64,000 nt of DNA from Prochlorococcaceae cyanobacterium jk18x22bins.40. Its GTDB lineage: Bacteria > Cyanobacteriota > Cyanobacteriia > PCC-6307 > Cyanobiaceae. Below are positions 37,646 through 48,500 of the stretch, piece after piece (positions within the stretch are counted from its first letter, which is position 1; each line of letters begins with the position of its first letter). The translations under genes were made by a program, and so were the position numbers. The stretch lies in NCBI GenBank assembly GCA_022826155.1, contig JAJDVL010000048.1, positions 1 to 64,000 on the forward strand, given 5' to 3'. A model generated the notes under the pieces. That model was not told the DNA's origin. It worked only from the letters and a program-made list of their open reading frames with translations, and did no database searches.

Positions 37646-39655
37646 ATGGGCCAGTTTGCCCTCACAGCGCCCTATCAGCCCATGGGGGATCAGCCCCAGG
37701 CCATTGCGGAGTTGGTCCATGGCGTCCAGCGGCAGTGTCCCTACCAGACCCTTCTGGGCGCCACGGGCACGGGCAAAACCTTCACCATTGCCAACGTGAT
37801 TGCCCAAACGGGCAAGCCCACCCTGGTGTTGGCCCATAACAAGACCCTCGCCGCCCAACTCTGCAACGAGCTGCGGGAGTTCTTCCCCAGCAACGCTGTG
37901 GAATACTTTATCTCCTACTATGACTACTATCAGCCGGAGGCCTATGTGCCATCCACAGATACCTATATCGCCAAAACAGCATCTGTTAATGAAGAAATCG
38001 ACATGTTACGCCATTCGGCCACCCGGTCCTTATTTGAGCGCCGGGACGTGATTGTGGTGGCCTCGATTAGCTGTATTTACGGTTTAGGGATGCCGTCTGA
38101 ATATCTAAAGGCGGCGGTGCCCTTTTGCGTGGGCGAGGCCATTGATTTACGGCAGGCGCTGCGGGCTTTGGTCAACAACCAATACAGTCGTAACGATCTG
38201 GACATCAGCCGCGGACGTTTCCGGTTACGGGGAGACGTGTTGGAGATTGGACCTGCCTATGAAGACCGCCTCATCAGAATTGAATTTTTCGGTGACGAAA
38301 TTGAAGCCATCCGCTACGTAAATCCCATTACTGGCGAGATTTTGAAAAGCCTGGACAGCATCAGCATCTATCCCGCAAAACACTTCGTGACCCCCAAGGA
38401 CCGCCTTGAGGCGGCGCTGGTGGCCATCCGTGAGGAACTGGCGGAGCATCTGGACATGCTCCATCAACAGAACAAACTGGTTGAGGCGCAACGTCTGGAG
38501 CAACGCACCAAATATGACCTGGACATGCTCCAGGAAGTGGGTTATTGTAACGGGGTGGAAAACTACGCCCGCCATCTCACGGGTCGCCCGGCGGGCACCC
38601 CACCGGAGTGTCTGGTGGACTATTTCGCGGACGACTGGCTGCTGGTGGTGGACGAGAGCCATGTCACCTGCTCCCAGTTGCAGGGCATGTACAACGGTGA
38701 CCGCTCCCGTAAGCAGGTGCTCATTGATCACGGCTTCCGCCTGCCCAGCGCCGCGGATAACCGGCCCTTGAAGGCGGAGGAGTTCTGGAGCAAGGTGAAG
38801 CAGGCCATCTTTGTATCCGCCACCCCTGGAGATTGGGAACTGGGGCGTTCCGGGGATGCCGTCAGGCGCCAGGTGATCCGCCCCACCGGCGTGGTGGATC
38901 CAGAGATCAGTGTTCGACCCAGCGAGGGCCAGGTGGATGATCTGTTGGCGGAGATTCGCGCCCGCAGTGGGCGGGGTGAGCGCACGTTGGTGACCACCCT
39001 CACCAAGCGCATGGCTGAAGACCTGTGCGATTACCTGGCCGGCCATCACGTCAAGGTGCAATACCTGCATTCCGAGATTCACTCCATCGAGCGGATCGAG
39101 CTGATTCAGGATCTACGCATGGGCGCCTACGACGTGCTGGTGGGTGTGAATCTGCTGCGGGAAGGACTGGATCTACCGGAAGTGTCTCTGGTGGCCATTC
39201 TCGATGCGGATAAGGAGGGTTTTCTGCGTTCGGATCGCTCCCTGATTCAAACCATTGGCCGTGCCGCCCGCCATGTGCGCGGCATGGCCATTCTTTATGG
39301 TGATCAGTTGACGGATTCCATGGCCAAGGCCATTGGGGAAACGGAGCGGCGGCGTGAAGTGCAGCAGGAGTACAACAGCAAACACGGCATTACACCCAAG
39401 GCTGTGGCCACCAAAACCAAGGGCAATCCCATCCTGGCGGACCTGGAGTTGTCCAGACGACTGAGCCAGAGCCAATTGGAAACCGCCACAGCCCAGGCGG
39501 AAAACGACGACATGCCCCTTGCCGCCCTTCCCGAACTCATTAGCCAACTGGAAGACCAGATGAAAACCTGCGCCCAGGACCTGGAATTTGAAGAAGCCGC
39601 CAAGCTGCGGGATCGCATTCGCATCTTGAGACAAAAGCTGGTGGGGTCCTCTTGA
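37646..39655 (+). CDS. uvrB: UvrABC system protein B
   Basis: Damage-verifying helicase-like subunit of nucleotide excision repair. Walker [19 protein letters not shown], beta-hairpin region [33 protein letters not shown] (Walker B), [27 protein letters not shown] (motifs V-VI) and the C-terminal UVR domain [24 protein letters not shown]. About 669 residues from the ATG at 37646; a TTG two codons upstream is an alternative. It is the last gene before the CRISPR array. Confidence 0.96.
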   Translation: MGQFALTAPYQPMGDQPQAIAELVHGVQRQCPYQTLLGATGTGKTFTIANVIAQTGKPTLVLAHNKTLAAQLCNELREFFPSNAVEYFISYYDYYQPEAYVPSTDTYIAKTASVNEEIDMLRHSATRSLFERRDVIVVASISCIYGLGMPSEYLKAAVPFCVGEAIDLRQALRALVNNQYSRNDLDISRGRFRLRGDVLEIGPAYEDRLIRIEFFGDEIEAIRYVNPITGEILKSLDSISIYPAKHFVTPKDRLEAALVAIREELAEHLDMLHQQNKLVEAQRLEQRTKYDLDMLQEVGYCNGVENYARHLTGRPAGTPPECLVDYFADDWLLVVDESHVTCSQLQGMYNGDRSRKQVLIDHGFRLPSAADNRPLKAEEFWSKVKQAIFVSATPGDWELGRSGDAVRRQVIRPTGVVDPEISVRPSEGQVDDLLAEIRARSGRGERTLVTTLTKRMAEDLCDYLAGHHVKVQYLHSEIHSIERIELIQDLRMGAYDVLVGVNLLREGLDLPEVSLVAILDADKEGFLRSDRSLIQTIGRAARHVRGMAILYGDQLTDSMAKAIGETERRREVQQEYNSKHGITPKAVATKTKGNPILADLELSRRLSQSQLETATAQAENDDMPLAALPELISQLEDQMKTCAQDLEFEEAAKLRDRIRILRQKLVGSS

Positions 39656-39958
39656 AGGCGTCTCAGGGCCCCAGCCTGAAACCGGTCGGTGGCCAGGCCA
39701 GAAGGTTCAGCAGTGATCACAACCAGGAAGGCTACGCCGCTGAAAGCAATACTCGTAATTCAGCAGTTCGGGTTCATAGGTGAGCCGTGCCAGCACGTCC
39801 AGAGTTCCCCGGCTGGCAGGACGCCCTTGAACAGGCCCTGCCAGCCAGTGCCGTCACCTCTTCCTCCCAACAGGACCCTGGTTGGGTGGATTTTCAGGTG
39901 GTCTGGACGGAGAGCCTGGGACCTTGGCCTTAGGCCGATACCCCCTCGTCTCATACTG
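39656..39958. other. Gene-free segment before the CRISPR array (possible leader side)
   Basis: The 303 bp between the uvrB stop and the first repeat hold no credible gene. No Rho-independent terminator is clear after uvrB. The bases directly before repeat 1 are not unusually AT-rich, unlike many CRISPR leaders. Whether this side or the cas2 side is where new spacers enter cannot be settled from the repeats, since all are identical. Confidence 0.4.
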
Positions 39959-42900
39959 GCTGCGGATTGCGGCCCTTCCTCGGTTTGCTACACTTCATTT
40001 TCTGGGAGCTTGTCCCCATACTGATGGCTGCGGATTGCGGCCCTTCCTCGGTTTGCTACACTCCACGCTGGCTATGGCCCAGTAGCAACTATGCTGCGGA
40101 TTGCGGCCCTTCCTCGGTTTGCTACACTTGCTCTGTGACACCACCCCCAGGCTTTTGTGCTGCGGATTGCGGCCCTTCCTCGGTTTGCTACACTAGTAGC
40201 AGGAGCGGGGACGTCTGCCCTGGGGCTGCGGATTGCGGCCCTTCCTCGGTTTGCTACACTATGCTTCCTGGTGTTAAATGTTGCGTCGGGGCTGCGGATT
40301 GCGGCCCTTCCTCGGTTTGCTACACTATTCCCAGTCATATATAACACAGTAGGCGTGCTGCGGATTGCGGCCCTTCCTCGGTTTGCTACACTTTGCAAAG
40401 GTGATCGCCGCGCAGCTTGTGAGCTGCGGATTGCGGCCCTTCCTCGGTTTGCTACACTCACCACAACCACCGACCCTGAAACCCTCCCGCTGCGGATTGC
40501 GGCCCTTCCTCGGTTTGCTACACTGCAGCACGGCCAGAACCGCCAGCCTTTTTGAGCTGCGGATTGCGGCCCTTCCTCGGTTTGCTACACTTCACGGAGA
40601 GAAGCCAAACGAAAGAGCCGGTGCTGCGGATTGCGGCCCTTCCTCGGTTTGCTACACTCCTAGAGGAAGCCGCCTTCCACCATTCAATGCTGCGGATTGC
40701 GGCCCTTCCTCGGTTTGCTACACTTGGCGCCACCCTCACCAATACGGCCGGGGGGCTGCGGATTGCGGCCCTTCCTCGGTTTGCTACACTTTCTTGCCGC
40801 CTGGGAGCAGCGTGACGTGAGCTGCGGATTGCGGCCCTTCCTCGGTTTGCTACACTCATCAACACTTGGCCGCTACTGCCCAGTGCGCTGCGGATTGCGG
40901 CCCTTCCTCGGTTTGCTACACTGGCGTTGGTTTTGCCCATGTACCTAATATAGCTGCGGATTGCGGCCCTTCCTCGGTTTGCTACACTGGCCACGGGTGA
41001 CGGACGGACGCTGGACACGCTGCGGATTGCGGCCCTTCCTCGGTTTGCTACACTTCCGGCAGGCCGTGGAGCAGGGGCGACGGGTGCTGCGGATTGCGGC
41101 CCTTCCTCGGTTTGCTACACTCACCCGGTCAGCGTCGTGGAGTGCCATGGCGCTGCGGATTGCGGCCCTTCCTCGGTTTGCTACACTCATGAAGTTCAAT
41201 CGCAACGCTCTCAAACGGCTGCGGATTGCGGCCCTTCCTCGGTTTGCTACACTCTGACTGCCGTCCTTCTTTATCGCCTCTTCGCTGCGGATTGCGGCCC
41301 TTCCTCGGTTTGCTACACTCACTATTGGTGCGTGGGCCATCTGTCACTCGCTGCGGATTGCGGCCCTTCCTCGGTTTGCTACACTTGCAGGCGGACGAGG
41401 TCTCCGTCCACGCGGGGCTGCGGATTGCGGCCCTTCCTCGGTTTGCTACACTGCTCGATCGACACGAGGACCTGGAACTGGGGCTGCGGATTGCGGCCCT
41501 TCCTCGGTTTGCTACACTCTGTCGTCGTCAGCGGCCCTGAGGTCGTGGGCTGCGGATTGCGGCCCTTCCTCGGTTTGCTACACTCAGGGGATCCTGTACT
41601 CCGATTGATCCGATAGCTGCGGATTGCGGCCCTTCCTCGGTTTGCTACACTAGAGTCTTTGATGTTCTTGAGATCGAGGTCGCTGCGGATTGCGGCCCTT
41701 CCTCGGTTTGCTACACTGCGTTGAGCGACGCCTTCAAAATGCAAAATGCTGCGGATTGCGGCCCTTCCTCGGTTTGCTACACTGGCCTGGATCACGGTGC
41801 CGAAAACCTGTGTGCTGCGGATTGCGGCCCTTCCTCGGTTTGCTACACTCACTGGCACGGCGCCTGTCATCACTGATGGGCTGCGGATTGCGGCCCTTCC
41901 TCGGTTTGCTACACTGGCTTGCGTTTCTCGGCGTTGTTTGGTATGGCTGCGGATTGCGGCCCTTCCTCGGTTTGCTACACTCAGCGCCAACCACGGCAAC
42001 AGCGCCAACCAGCTGCGGATTGCGGCCCTTCCTCGGTTTGCTACACTTTCTAGCAATTTTCCGCTGTCCCCGAACGTGCTGCGGATTGCGGCCCTTCCTC
42101 GGTTTGCTACACTCGTTGCGCGTGAGGTCGCGCTTGAGGCATTGCTGCGGATTGCGGCCCTTCCTCGGTTTGCTACACTCAGCCCACCTGTCGCGCGATC
42201 GAGTGAGATGCTGCGGATTGCGGCCCTTCCTCGGTTTGCTACACTCCGTCCCAGGTGGTGTTGCTGTAGGTCAGGCGCTGCGGATTGCGGCCCTTCCTCG
42301 GTTTGCTACACTCACCCAGGCAGGGTTCTCCATGCGTGTCACGCTGCGGATTGCGGCCCTTCCTCGGTTTGCTACACTCCCGATGTTGTCGCCCATCACC
42401 ACCTCGTAGCTGCGGATTGCGGCCCTTCCTCGGTTTGCTACACTCCCCTCCTTCGTATTGAAGATCTTGAGATGGCTGCGGATTGCGGCCCTTCCTCGGT
42501 TTGCTACACTCCCCTTTGCTCGATTCTAGCTTAGCTTATCGCTGCGGATTGCGGCCCTTCCTCGGTTTGCTACACTGTGTCGGGAAAGCTCTGGGATCTG
42601 TTGCTGGCTGCGGATTGCGGCCCTTCCTCGGTTTGCTACACTTACAACAGCGGTGAGCAGTCGCGCCATTGGGCTGCGGATTGCGGCCCTTCCTCGGTTT
42701 GCTACACTCGGATCGTCCTGACAAAAACGCATCACTGTGCTGCGGATTGCGGCCCTTCCTCGGTTTGCTACACTTAAGACTGTATTACAGATTGTTCAAA
42801 TCTGGCTGCGGATTGCGGCCCTTCCTCGGTTTGCTACACTCGGCACGCTGGTGGTGTTGAGTGCCAACTGGCTGCGGATTGCGGCCCTTCCTCGGTTTGC

Positions 42901-44226
42901 TACACTCGCCGGTGAACGCAGCAGCGACACAGAGCAGCTGCGGATTGCGGCCCTTCCTCGGTTTGCTACACTCTCTCGCGTCTGTCTGGAACCGCTTCAC
43001 CAGCTGCGGATTGCGGCCCTTCCTCGGTTTGCTACACTCAGCGGCACAAAGCCAACGATGCTGGGATCGCTGCGGATTGCGGCCCTTCCTCGGTTTGCTA
43101 CACTCGGCGCGAATCCCCGAGTCATCCAGCCCAGGCTGCGGATTGCGGCCCTTCCTCGGTTTGCTACACTCATGAAATTCAACCGCAACGCTTTAAAAAG
43201 GCTGCGGATTGCGGCCCTTCCTCGGTTTGCTACACTGGTCCTGTCGTGGCCCGGTCGCGCCTCGGTGCTGCGGATTGCGGCCCTTCCTCGGTTTGCTACA
43301 CTCCGGATCCCGGCGCTCCACCGCTGTGAGCAGCTGCGGATTGCGGCCCTTCCTCGGTTTGCTACACTGATGCCGGGGGCCGCGTGGTAGGCGGCAGCGC
43401 TGCGGATTGCGGCCCTTCCTCGGTTTGCTACACTTGTGCTTGGTCAATTTGGTCTCCTGGGAATGCTGCGGATTGCGGCCCTTCCTCGGTTTGCTACACT
43501 AAAGAGTTGAGTCGTTGGGAATTGAGAATTGCTGCGGATTGCGGCCCTTCCTCGGTTTGCTACACTTCCACTGCCATCCACCATCCAATGAAAAATGCTG
43601 CGGATTGCGGCCCTTCCTCGGTTTGCTACACTGCGGAAGAACATCGACAAGTTTCAGTTTGGGCTGCGGATTGCGGCCCTTCCTCGGTTTGCTACACTAA
43701 TGGGCGCCCTTCAGATGCAGCGGCAGACGCTGCGGATTGCGGCCCTTCCTCGGTTTGCTACACTGCTGACCGAATTTCCCGTACAGGCTGTTGAGCTGCG
43801 GATTGCGGCCCTTCCTCGGTTTGCTACACTCGTGAATGCCGCTGACACGTCTGTGCACAGGCTGCGGATTGCGGCCCTTCCTCGGTTTGCTACACTCAAC
43901 GCGCTGAATGCTGGCGGCAATGAGGTGCTGCGGATTGCGGCCCTTCCTCGGTTTGCTACACTCCGCTGAGCCATGAGCATTGCCAGTCTCGCGCTGCGGA
44001 TTGCGGCCCTTCCTCGGTTTGCTACACTCTTGGCCAGCAACGACCGCTTCCGAGAGAGGCTGCGGATTGCGGCCCTTCCTCGGTTTGCTACACTCCCACG
44101 GGTTCACCCCATCAGCCCAGTTACGCTGCGGATTGCGGCCCTTCCTCGGTTTGCTACACTCCTGGTACTCCAGGTCACGGCGTCGTCAGCGCTGCGGATT
44201 GCGGCCCTTCCTCGGTTTGCTACACT
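39959..44226 (+). CRISPR. Type II-C CRISPR array: 65 repeats, 64 spacers
   Basis: I counted 65 copies of a 36-bp repeat that begins GCTGCGGATTGCGGCC, continues CTTC and ends CTCGGTTTGCTACACT. The first is at 39959-39994 and the last at 44191-44226. As far as I can see all copies are identical, with no degenerate end repeat. Of the 64 spacers, 57 are 30 nt, six are 31 nt and the first is 32 nt. The repeat is very close to the one I recall for Parvibaculum lavamentivorans. The tracrRNA on the same strand pairs with this orientation, so crRNAs are plus-strand and the array runs opposite to cas9-cas1-cas2. Confidence 0.99.
39967..39994 (+). promoter_or_regulatory. Promoter-like element inside each repeat (first copy shown)
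   Basis: Within every repeat, TTGCGG at repeat positions 9-14 and TACACT at 31-36 are 16 bp apart, with TG one base before the second hexamer. This reads as a -35 box and an extended -10 box directed into the next spacer. Neisseria meningitidis type II-C repeats carry the same kind of terminal extended -10, which drives one short transcript per spacer. Function here is inferred from sequence and position. Confidence 0.5.
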
Positions 44227-44275
44227 ACCGATCCCCAAAAGCCGCTCAGCGCCACTGGTTTCACCTATTTCAAGC

Positions 44276-44626
44276 TCAGAAAAACTCCAACTGGGCGGGT
44301 GAAACTGGTGGCTCTTGGCGCATTTTTCCCATGTAGGTCTCGATCCGGCCAAACTGCTTGTCTGTGATGGTCAGGAAGCGCACCTCCCCTGCTGAGGGAA
44401 CGCAGCGGCCAATGCGGACCACATGGATCCTGGCGTTCTCAATGGAGGCGCAGTGGCGGATGTACACCGAGTACTGCATCATGGTGAAGCCATCCCGGAG
44501 CAGGGCCTTACGAAACCGGGTGTAGGCCTTGCGGGCTTTGGCCGTATCCGTTGGCAGGTCGAACATGGCAATCACCCACATGGAGCGCCATCCCCAAGGA
44601 ATTTGCCGCACCGGCCCCGACGTCAC
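44276..44626 (-). CDS. cas2: CRISPR-associated endonuclease Cas2
   Basis: Structural half of the Cas1-Cas2 integrase that inserts new spacers. A 116-residue ferredoxin-fold protein: WVIAMFDLPTDTAKARKAYTRFRKAL with the conserved Asp at residue 23, MMQYSVYIRH and VRFLTITDKQFGRIETYMGK. The start overlaps the cas1 stop as ATGA. Only 49 bp separate its stop from the last CRISPR repeat. Starting at Met16 (MWVIAMFDL) would give a more usual length, but the coupling with cas1 favours the ATG at 44626. Confidence 0.95.
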   Translation of the reverse strand: MTSGPVRQIPWGWRSMWVIAMFDLPTDTAKARKAYTRFRKALLRDGFTMMQYSVYIRHCASIENARIHVVRIGRCVPSAGEVRFLTITDKQFGRIETYMGKMRQEPPVSPAQLEFF

Positions 44627-45567
44627 AGGCCATCCCTTGGCTCTGCTTGCTCAAGAGGGTCCAACTGCAAAGGCAGCCCTGTGGGAAGAGATAAGGTGCG
44701 ATCCCCACCAGTCAGGGCGCGGCAGAGGGAGGCTGCGCTGGTGTGCAAGGCCAGCAACAGGGGTTCACGCCGCTGCCCCACCCAAATGGTTTCATTCAGT
44801 AACGAAAGCAAGGCTGCACGGGTCTCCCGTTGGGCCACCCTGGGCACAGAGGCGCCATTGCCGTCCACCAGCAGGCGAACCCGCCAATCCACATAGGGCC
44901 TGTAGGGCTCCAGCAGATCATCCGCAAGGCAAAACGGATTATTGCGGTGGCGATGGTGTACACCGAGGGAAGGAATCAAGCCAGTGGCCACAATGGCCCG
45001 CGCCACCGCGGCCCGCAGTACGGCGTAGCCGTAGTTGAGCAGGGCGTTCACACCCTCAGCCTCCCGGTCACGGTGAAACCCTCGGCCAAACAGGAGAGGC
45101 CAATATCGCTGAGCAGCCTGGGCCTCCAGGTTATCCGGATCGCCTGAGCGGACTTTCCTGGCCATGGCCACCAGCCTCTTGTGGCCTTCATTAAACTGGG
45201 CCAGCACCACGGCTTGTTGGCTGATCTTGGCCCGCACAATGGCTTGCCAAGCTTGTTTTCGCACTGGCTCACTGGCCAGCACCTGGGCACGGTGCCGCTC
45301 AGCTTGCACATGGTGGGCATCCAGGGGCAACATCATGCCGATGGGGAGGTGATCGCGCCCTGTAACCAGCACTGTGGCGCCTGCGGCCAACAGTTCCAGA
45401 AATACTGCTTGGGTGTAGGTAGCGCGGACGTCATCTACAATCACCACACCCAAATCTTCAATGGGCAGGGTTGCCTTGGGGAGATCAGGCCTCTGGATCA
45501 CCAACTGGCGATGAGCAACAGAGAGGCGCGTGCCAGGTGTCGAGAACTCGATTGTTTTACGGAGCAT
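44623..45567 (-). CDS. cas1: CRISPR-associated endonuclease Cas1 (type II)
   Basis: Integrase subunit, 314 residues. Metal-binding residues fit the family: Glu in NLEAQAAQRYWPLLFG (about residue 148), His in PSLGVHHRHRNNPFCLADDLLEPYRP (about 204) and Asp in the same helix (about 219). The sequence LGVVIVDDVRATYTQAVFLELLAAGATVLV is the type II form. It lies 11 bp after cas9 and overlaps cas2 by four bases. No csn2 or cas4 is present, which defines subtype II-C. Confidence 0.96.
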   Translation of the reverse strand: MLRKTIEFSTPGTRLSVAHRQLVIQRPDLPKATLPIEDLGVVIVDDVRATYTQAVFLELLAAGATVLVTGRDHLPIGMMLPLDAHHVQAERHRAQVLASEPVRKQAWQAIVRAKISQQAVVLAQFNEGHKRLVAMARKVRSGDPDNLEAQAAQRYWPLLFGRGFHRDREAEGVNALLNYGYAVLRAAVARAIVATGLIPSLGVHHRHRNNPFCLADDLLEPYRPYVDWRVRLLVDGNGASVPRVAQRETRAALLSLLNETIWVGQRREPLLLALHTSAASLCRALTGGDRTLSLPTGLPLQLDPLEQAEPRDGL

Positions 45568-45578
45568 CGTTGAAGCAC

Positions 45579-48500
45579 TCAGTCGTTTGCCAGGCGAACT
45601 CGTCCAATTGGATCAATGGAGACCTTTTCTGCGTGACTTCTCAATAGCAAGGAATTCACTGTCGGCCGTGTTCTACTTTCTCCTGCTGCATCATTATGGT
45701 CAACAATCACGACCTGACCAGATGACCAAATACTTTCAATAATCACTATCTTGATTTTATTATCTTGTGTGAGCCTTAATGAATCACCCTTAGACAAAGA
45801 CATACGAAACTTTGCGCCGTCATTGCGCTCACGTTGAACGATGGGCTGTCGTCTCGTCAAACGTTGTGAAGCCTCGAGTAAGCTAACGGAATCATAGTCC
45901 ACTTCCCCATTGGACAGTTCATAAAGCGCTATGTGATGATTACCATCCAAGTCAGCATAGCCCTTGATAGTTGATTTCACTGGAGTCATCAGTTTAATTT
46001 GCTGCTTTACGAGCAAGCGTACCTTGCGAACTTCTGGACCACCATCTCCCAAAGTTGGATAAGAGCCCTGAAAAGCCCTCTTTGGATCACCACCATGCTT
46101 TTCCACCCAATCCCTGACAATTCTGCGCACCTCATCGTCGCGGATCTTCTCTCTCAATTCTGTTCTACTTAACGCCTCAACATTCTTCCGTGTGACAAAG
46201 AGTCGATAGTCTATCCTACCTGTCGTTTCCTCTTTGCACGTATCGCCGTAAATTGTCTCCTTGTGAAGCCTCCCGGAAACTTTCTTGCGGACGCGATGGG
46301 ACACAACAATGGCTTCCACAGCCTTTTCAGCATCACTGCGGATTGTCTCCCAAGGAGGTGAGAAGCTGGGTTTCTGGACGGTGGGGCGGAGATTGTCCTT
46401 GTCTTGCCAGTAACGAGAGAGCTTTTGCGTCATGCCAGGGTGCGTGCAGGCAACTGTCAGGGCGTCGACGGCATGGTGGCGATGGTCGGCACGGTTTTTC
46501 TCGCCGGTGTCTCCCAGAATCCTGTTCAAGCCCCACAGTCGGCGCAGGTGTGCCGTGACCCGTCCCGACACAGCCTGAACCCTGACCTTAGTCTCTTGGT
46601 CAGGCCATAGCTGCTTGAGATAGGCAACAGCCTCTCGGGCAGCATATCCTGTATCATTGAGCTGCCGCTCAGAAAAATCATCCGGGATTGCTGTTGCCAG
46701 AAATCTTTTTACTTTACCAGGAGACATGCCCACACCTCCCTTCCCGTTTGCTTTCATCTTTTCCAGACGACTAACTATATCTTTCCATTTCTCCTGGTCA
46801 TGACCAAGAAACTCAAAAGGTGTTTTGTTGCCTTTTTGAAGATTAAAATCTCTCCTACAAAGAGTCTTATTTCTAAAGCTATCATCTAAAGAACGAGAAC
46901 GTGGCCAAATATGTTCAACTTCAAATTTGTTGTTTTGAAACAGGTCCTCAAAACAAATATGGTCACCGGTGTAAGGACACTGATGGCCACACTCGTTCCA
47001 CAGCATCCACTTCTCAATATCGTTGCGTGAGGGTTCGGAGAATCCTTCTTTTTCCTGAAGTCCTTTACGGGCTTCATCGCGGCGCTTCTCCTGGCGCTTC
47101 ATTCCCTTTTGTTTTTCCTCCCGCTCCCGCTTGGAAAGACCCACATCCCGCGCCAGCTCAACGCGGATCTGATCCGGCTTTCCAAACATATCAATCAGGT
47201 TATTGGCCACTTTGCGCAACTCATTGCGTGTCCGTGCTACGGTGGGATTGCGTAGGCTGGCAATGTGATCACACTCTTGTTTGTTCTTGGGACTGGGCAG
47301 GTGATCAAAGCATCGGCTGGTCTGCTCTTGATGATTGGGAAATATTTCTTCACGCCATGGGGCCATGTCAGGCCCATTGATAATTTCACCAAACCGCACA
47401 CCCGCTTCCAGTAGGGGCAGAATCTTCTGCAATGCTTCCGTTGAGTAGGGCTCCCAACCTGTGGGAAGCTTCAAAGTCTTGATTTTCTTCGCCTGCTCAT
47501 CGGACGCGCCAAACCTGTCCATGAAATACCGTGCTGCCTGTTCCCTTTGTTCTGTCCGCTCCTTGGCCGAACGGATAACAACCCGCTGCCCCACAACCCC
47601 ATAATCTGCTTTCCAGAGACGTTCAGGCAAATCGTCTCGGATCTCTTGCCGACGTGGATGATCTGGCCAGGCTTCGCCAAAGATGTCCGCCAGCTTTGCC
47701 TCAATCATATTCCCGAGCAGTTTGTTTTCTCCACCCTGCTCCAAGTTGAACTTCAGAAGCTTTTCATCTACAGACCGGTTCCGCCTTCGATAGAAAGACT
47801 TCAGGGCTTGCCGAACTCCTGGCCATGTCATGGAGGCCCGGGTTTGCAGTTTGGCCAGAATGGCTTGACGTTCTTCTTCATCCAGACAGCGCTGCTCCGT
47901 GCCCACAAGCTGGAGATTGTTCAGCTTTTCCAGCATCCGCCGTTGCTGGGATAGCCAGGATCCTCGTGGACAAAGGTCTGCCCCAGGCAGAAAGCGACAC
48001 TTGCCAAGGGTCTTGAGGCGCCAGAAAACAGGTCGCTGGTCAAAAATAGCCCCACGCACCTCTGCCTTGGCCTGATCATTGGGCAAACAGGGTGCCCATA
48101 TCTGATCAAACTCATCCTCAACAACTTTACGGGTGGCGTGTCTGCCCCGCTTGCGCTCGTTCGGTTCCCGTTCCGCCAGCCAAGCGCCAAGGGTTTTGCC
48201 CTCCCGTTCCAGGGCTTGCAGGGTGTCCTCCCGTGCAGACATTGCCTGCTTATCTGCTTCCTCCTGATCTGCATCCCTGTTCCTGGTCTCAGTCTCGTCA
48301 TCACCAGCAATCTCGTCAATATCCCGCCCTTTGAAATGCCGCCGCTGGGCCAGATGATAGATGGCCCGCCCCACAGCATAGGGGGACAAGCGATCACCCT
48401 CAAAAATCCATTCGGGAAGCCCAGCCCGTTCAGCCTTCATGGCCGCAAATACTTCGTGGCATGACCCATCAGATTCCGCCTGTTGAAGATTGAATGCCCA

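Noticed and set aside
40072-43969. Long open frames inside the CRISPR array, up to about 262 codons on both strands
   Set aside because: The repeat-spacer unit is usually 66 bp, a multiple of three, and the repeat has no stop in several frames. The frames consist of the repeat translation (such as LRIAALPRFATL) with random inserts.
46253-46610. Plus-strand frames across cas9 (for example 46253-46558 and 46404-46610)
   Set aside because: They are antisense to the RuvC-III region of cas9 and have no independent support.
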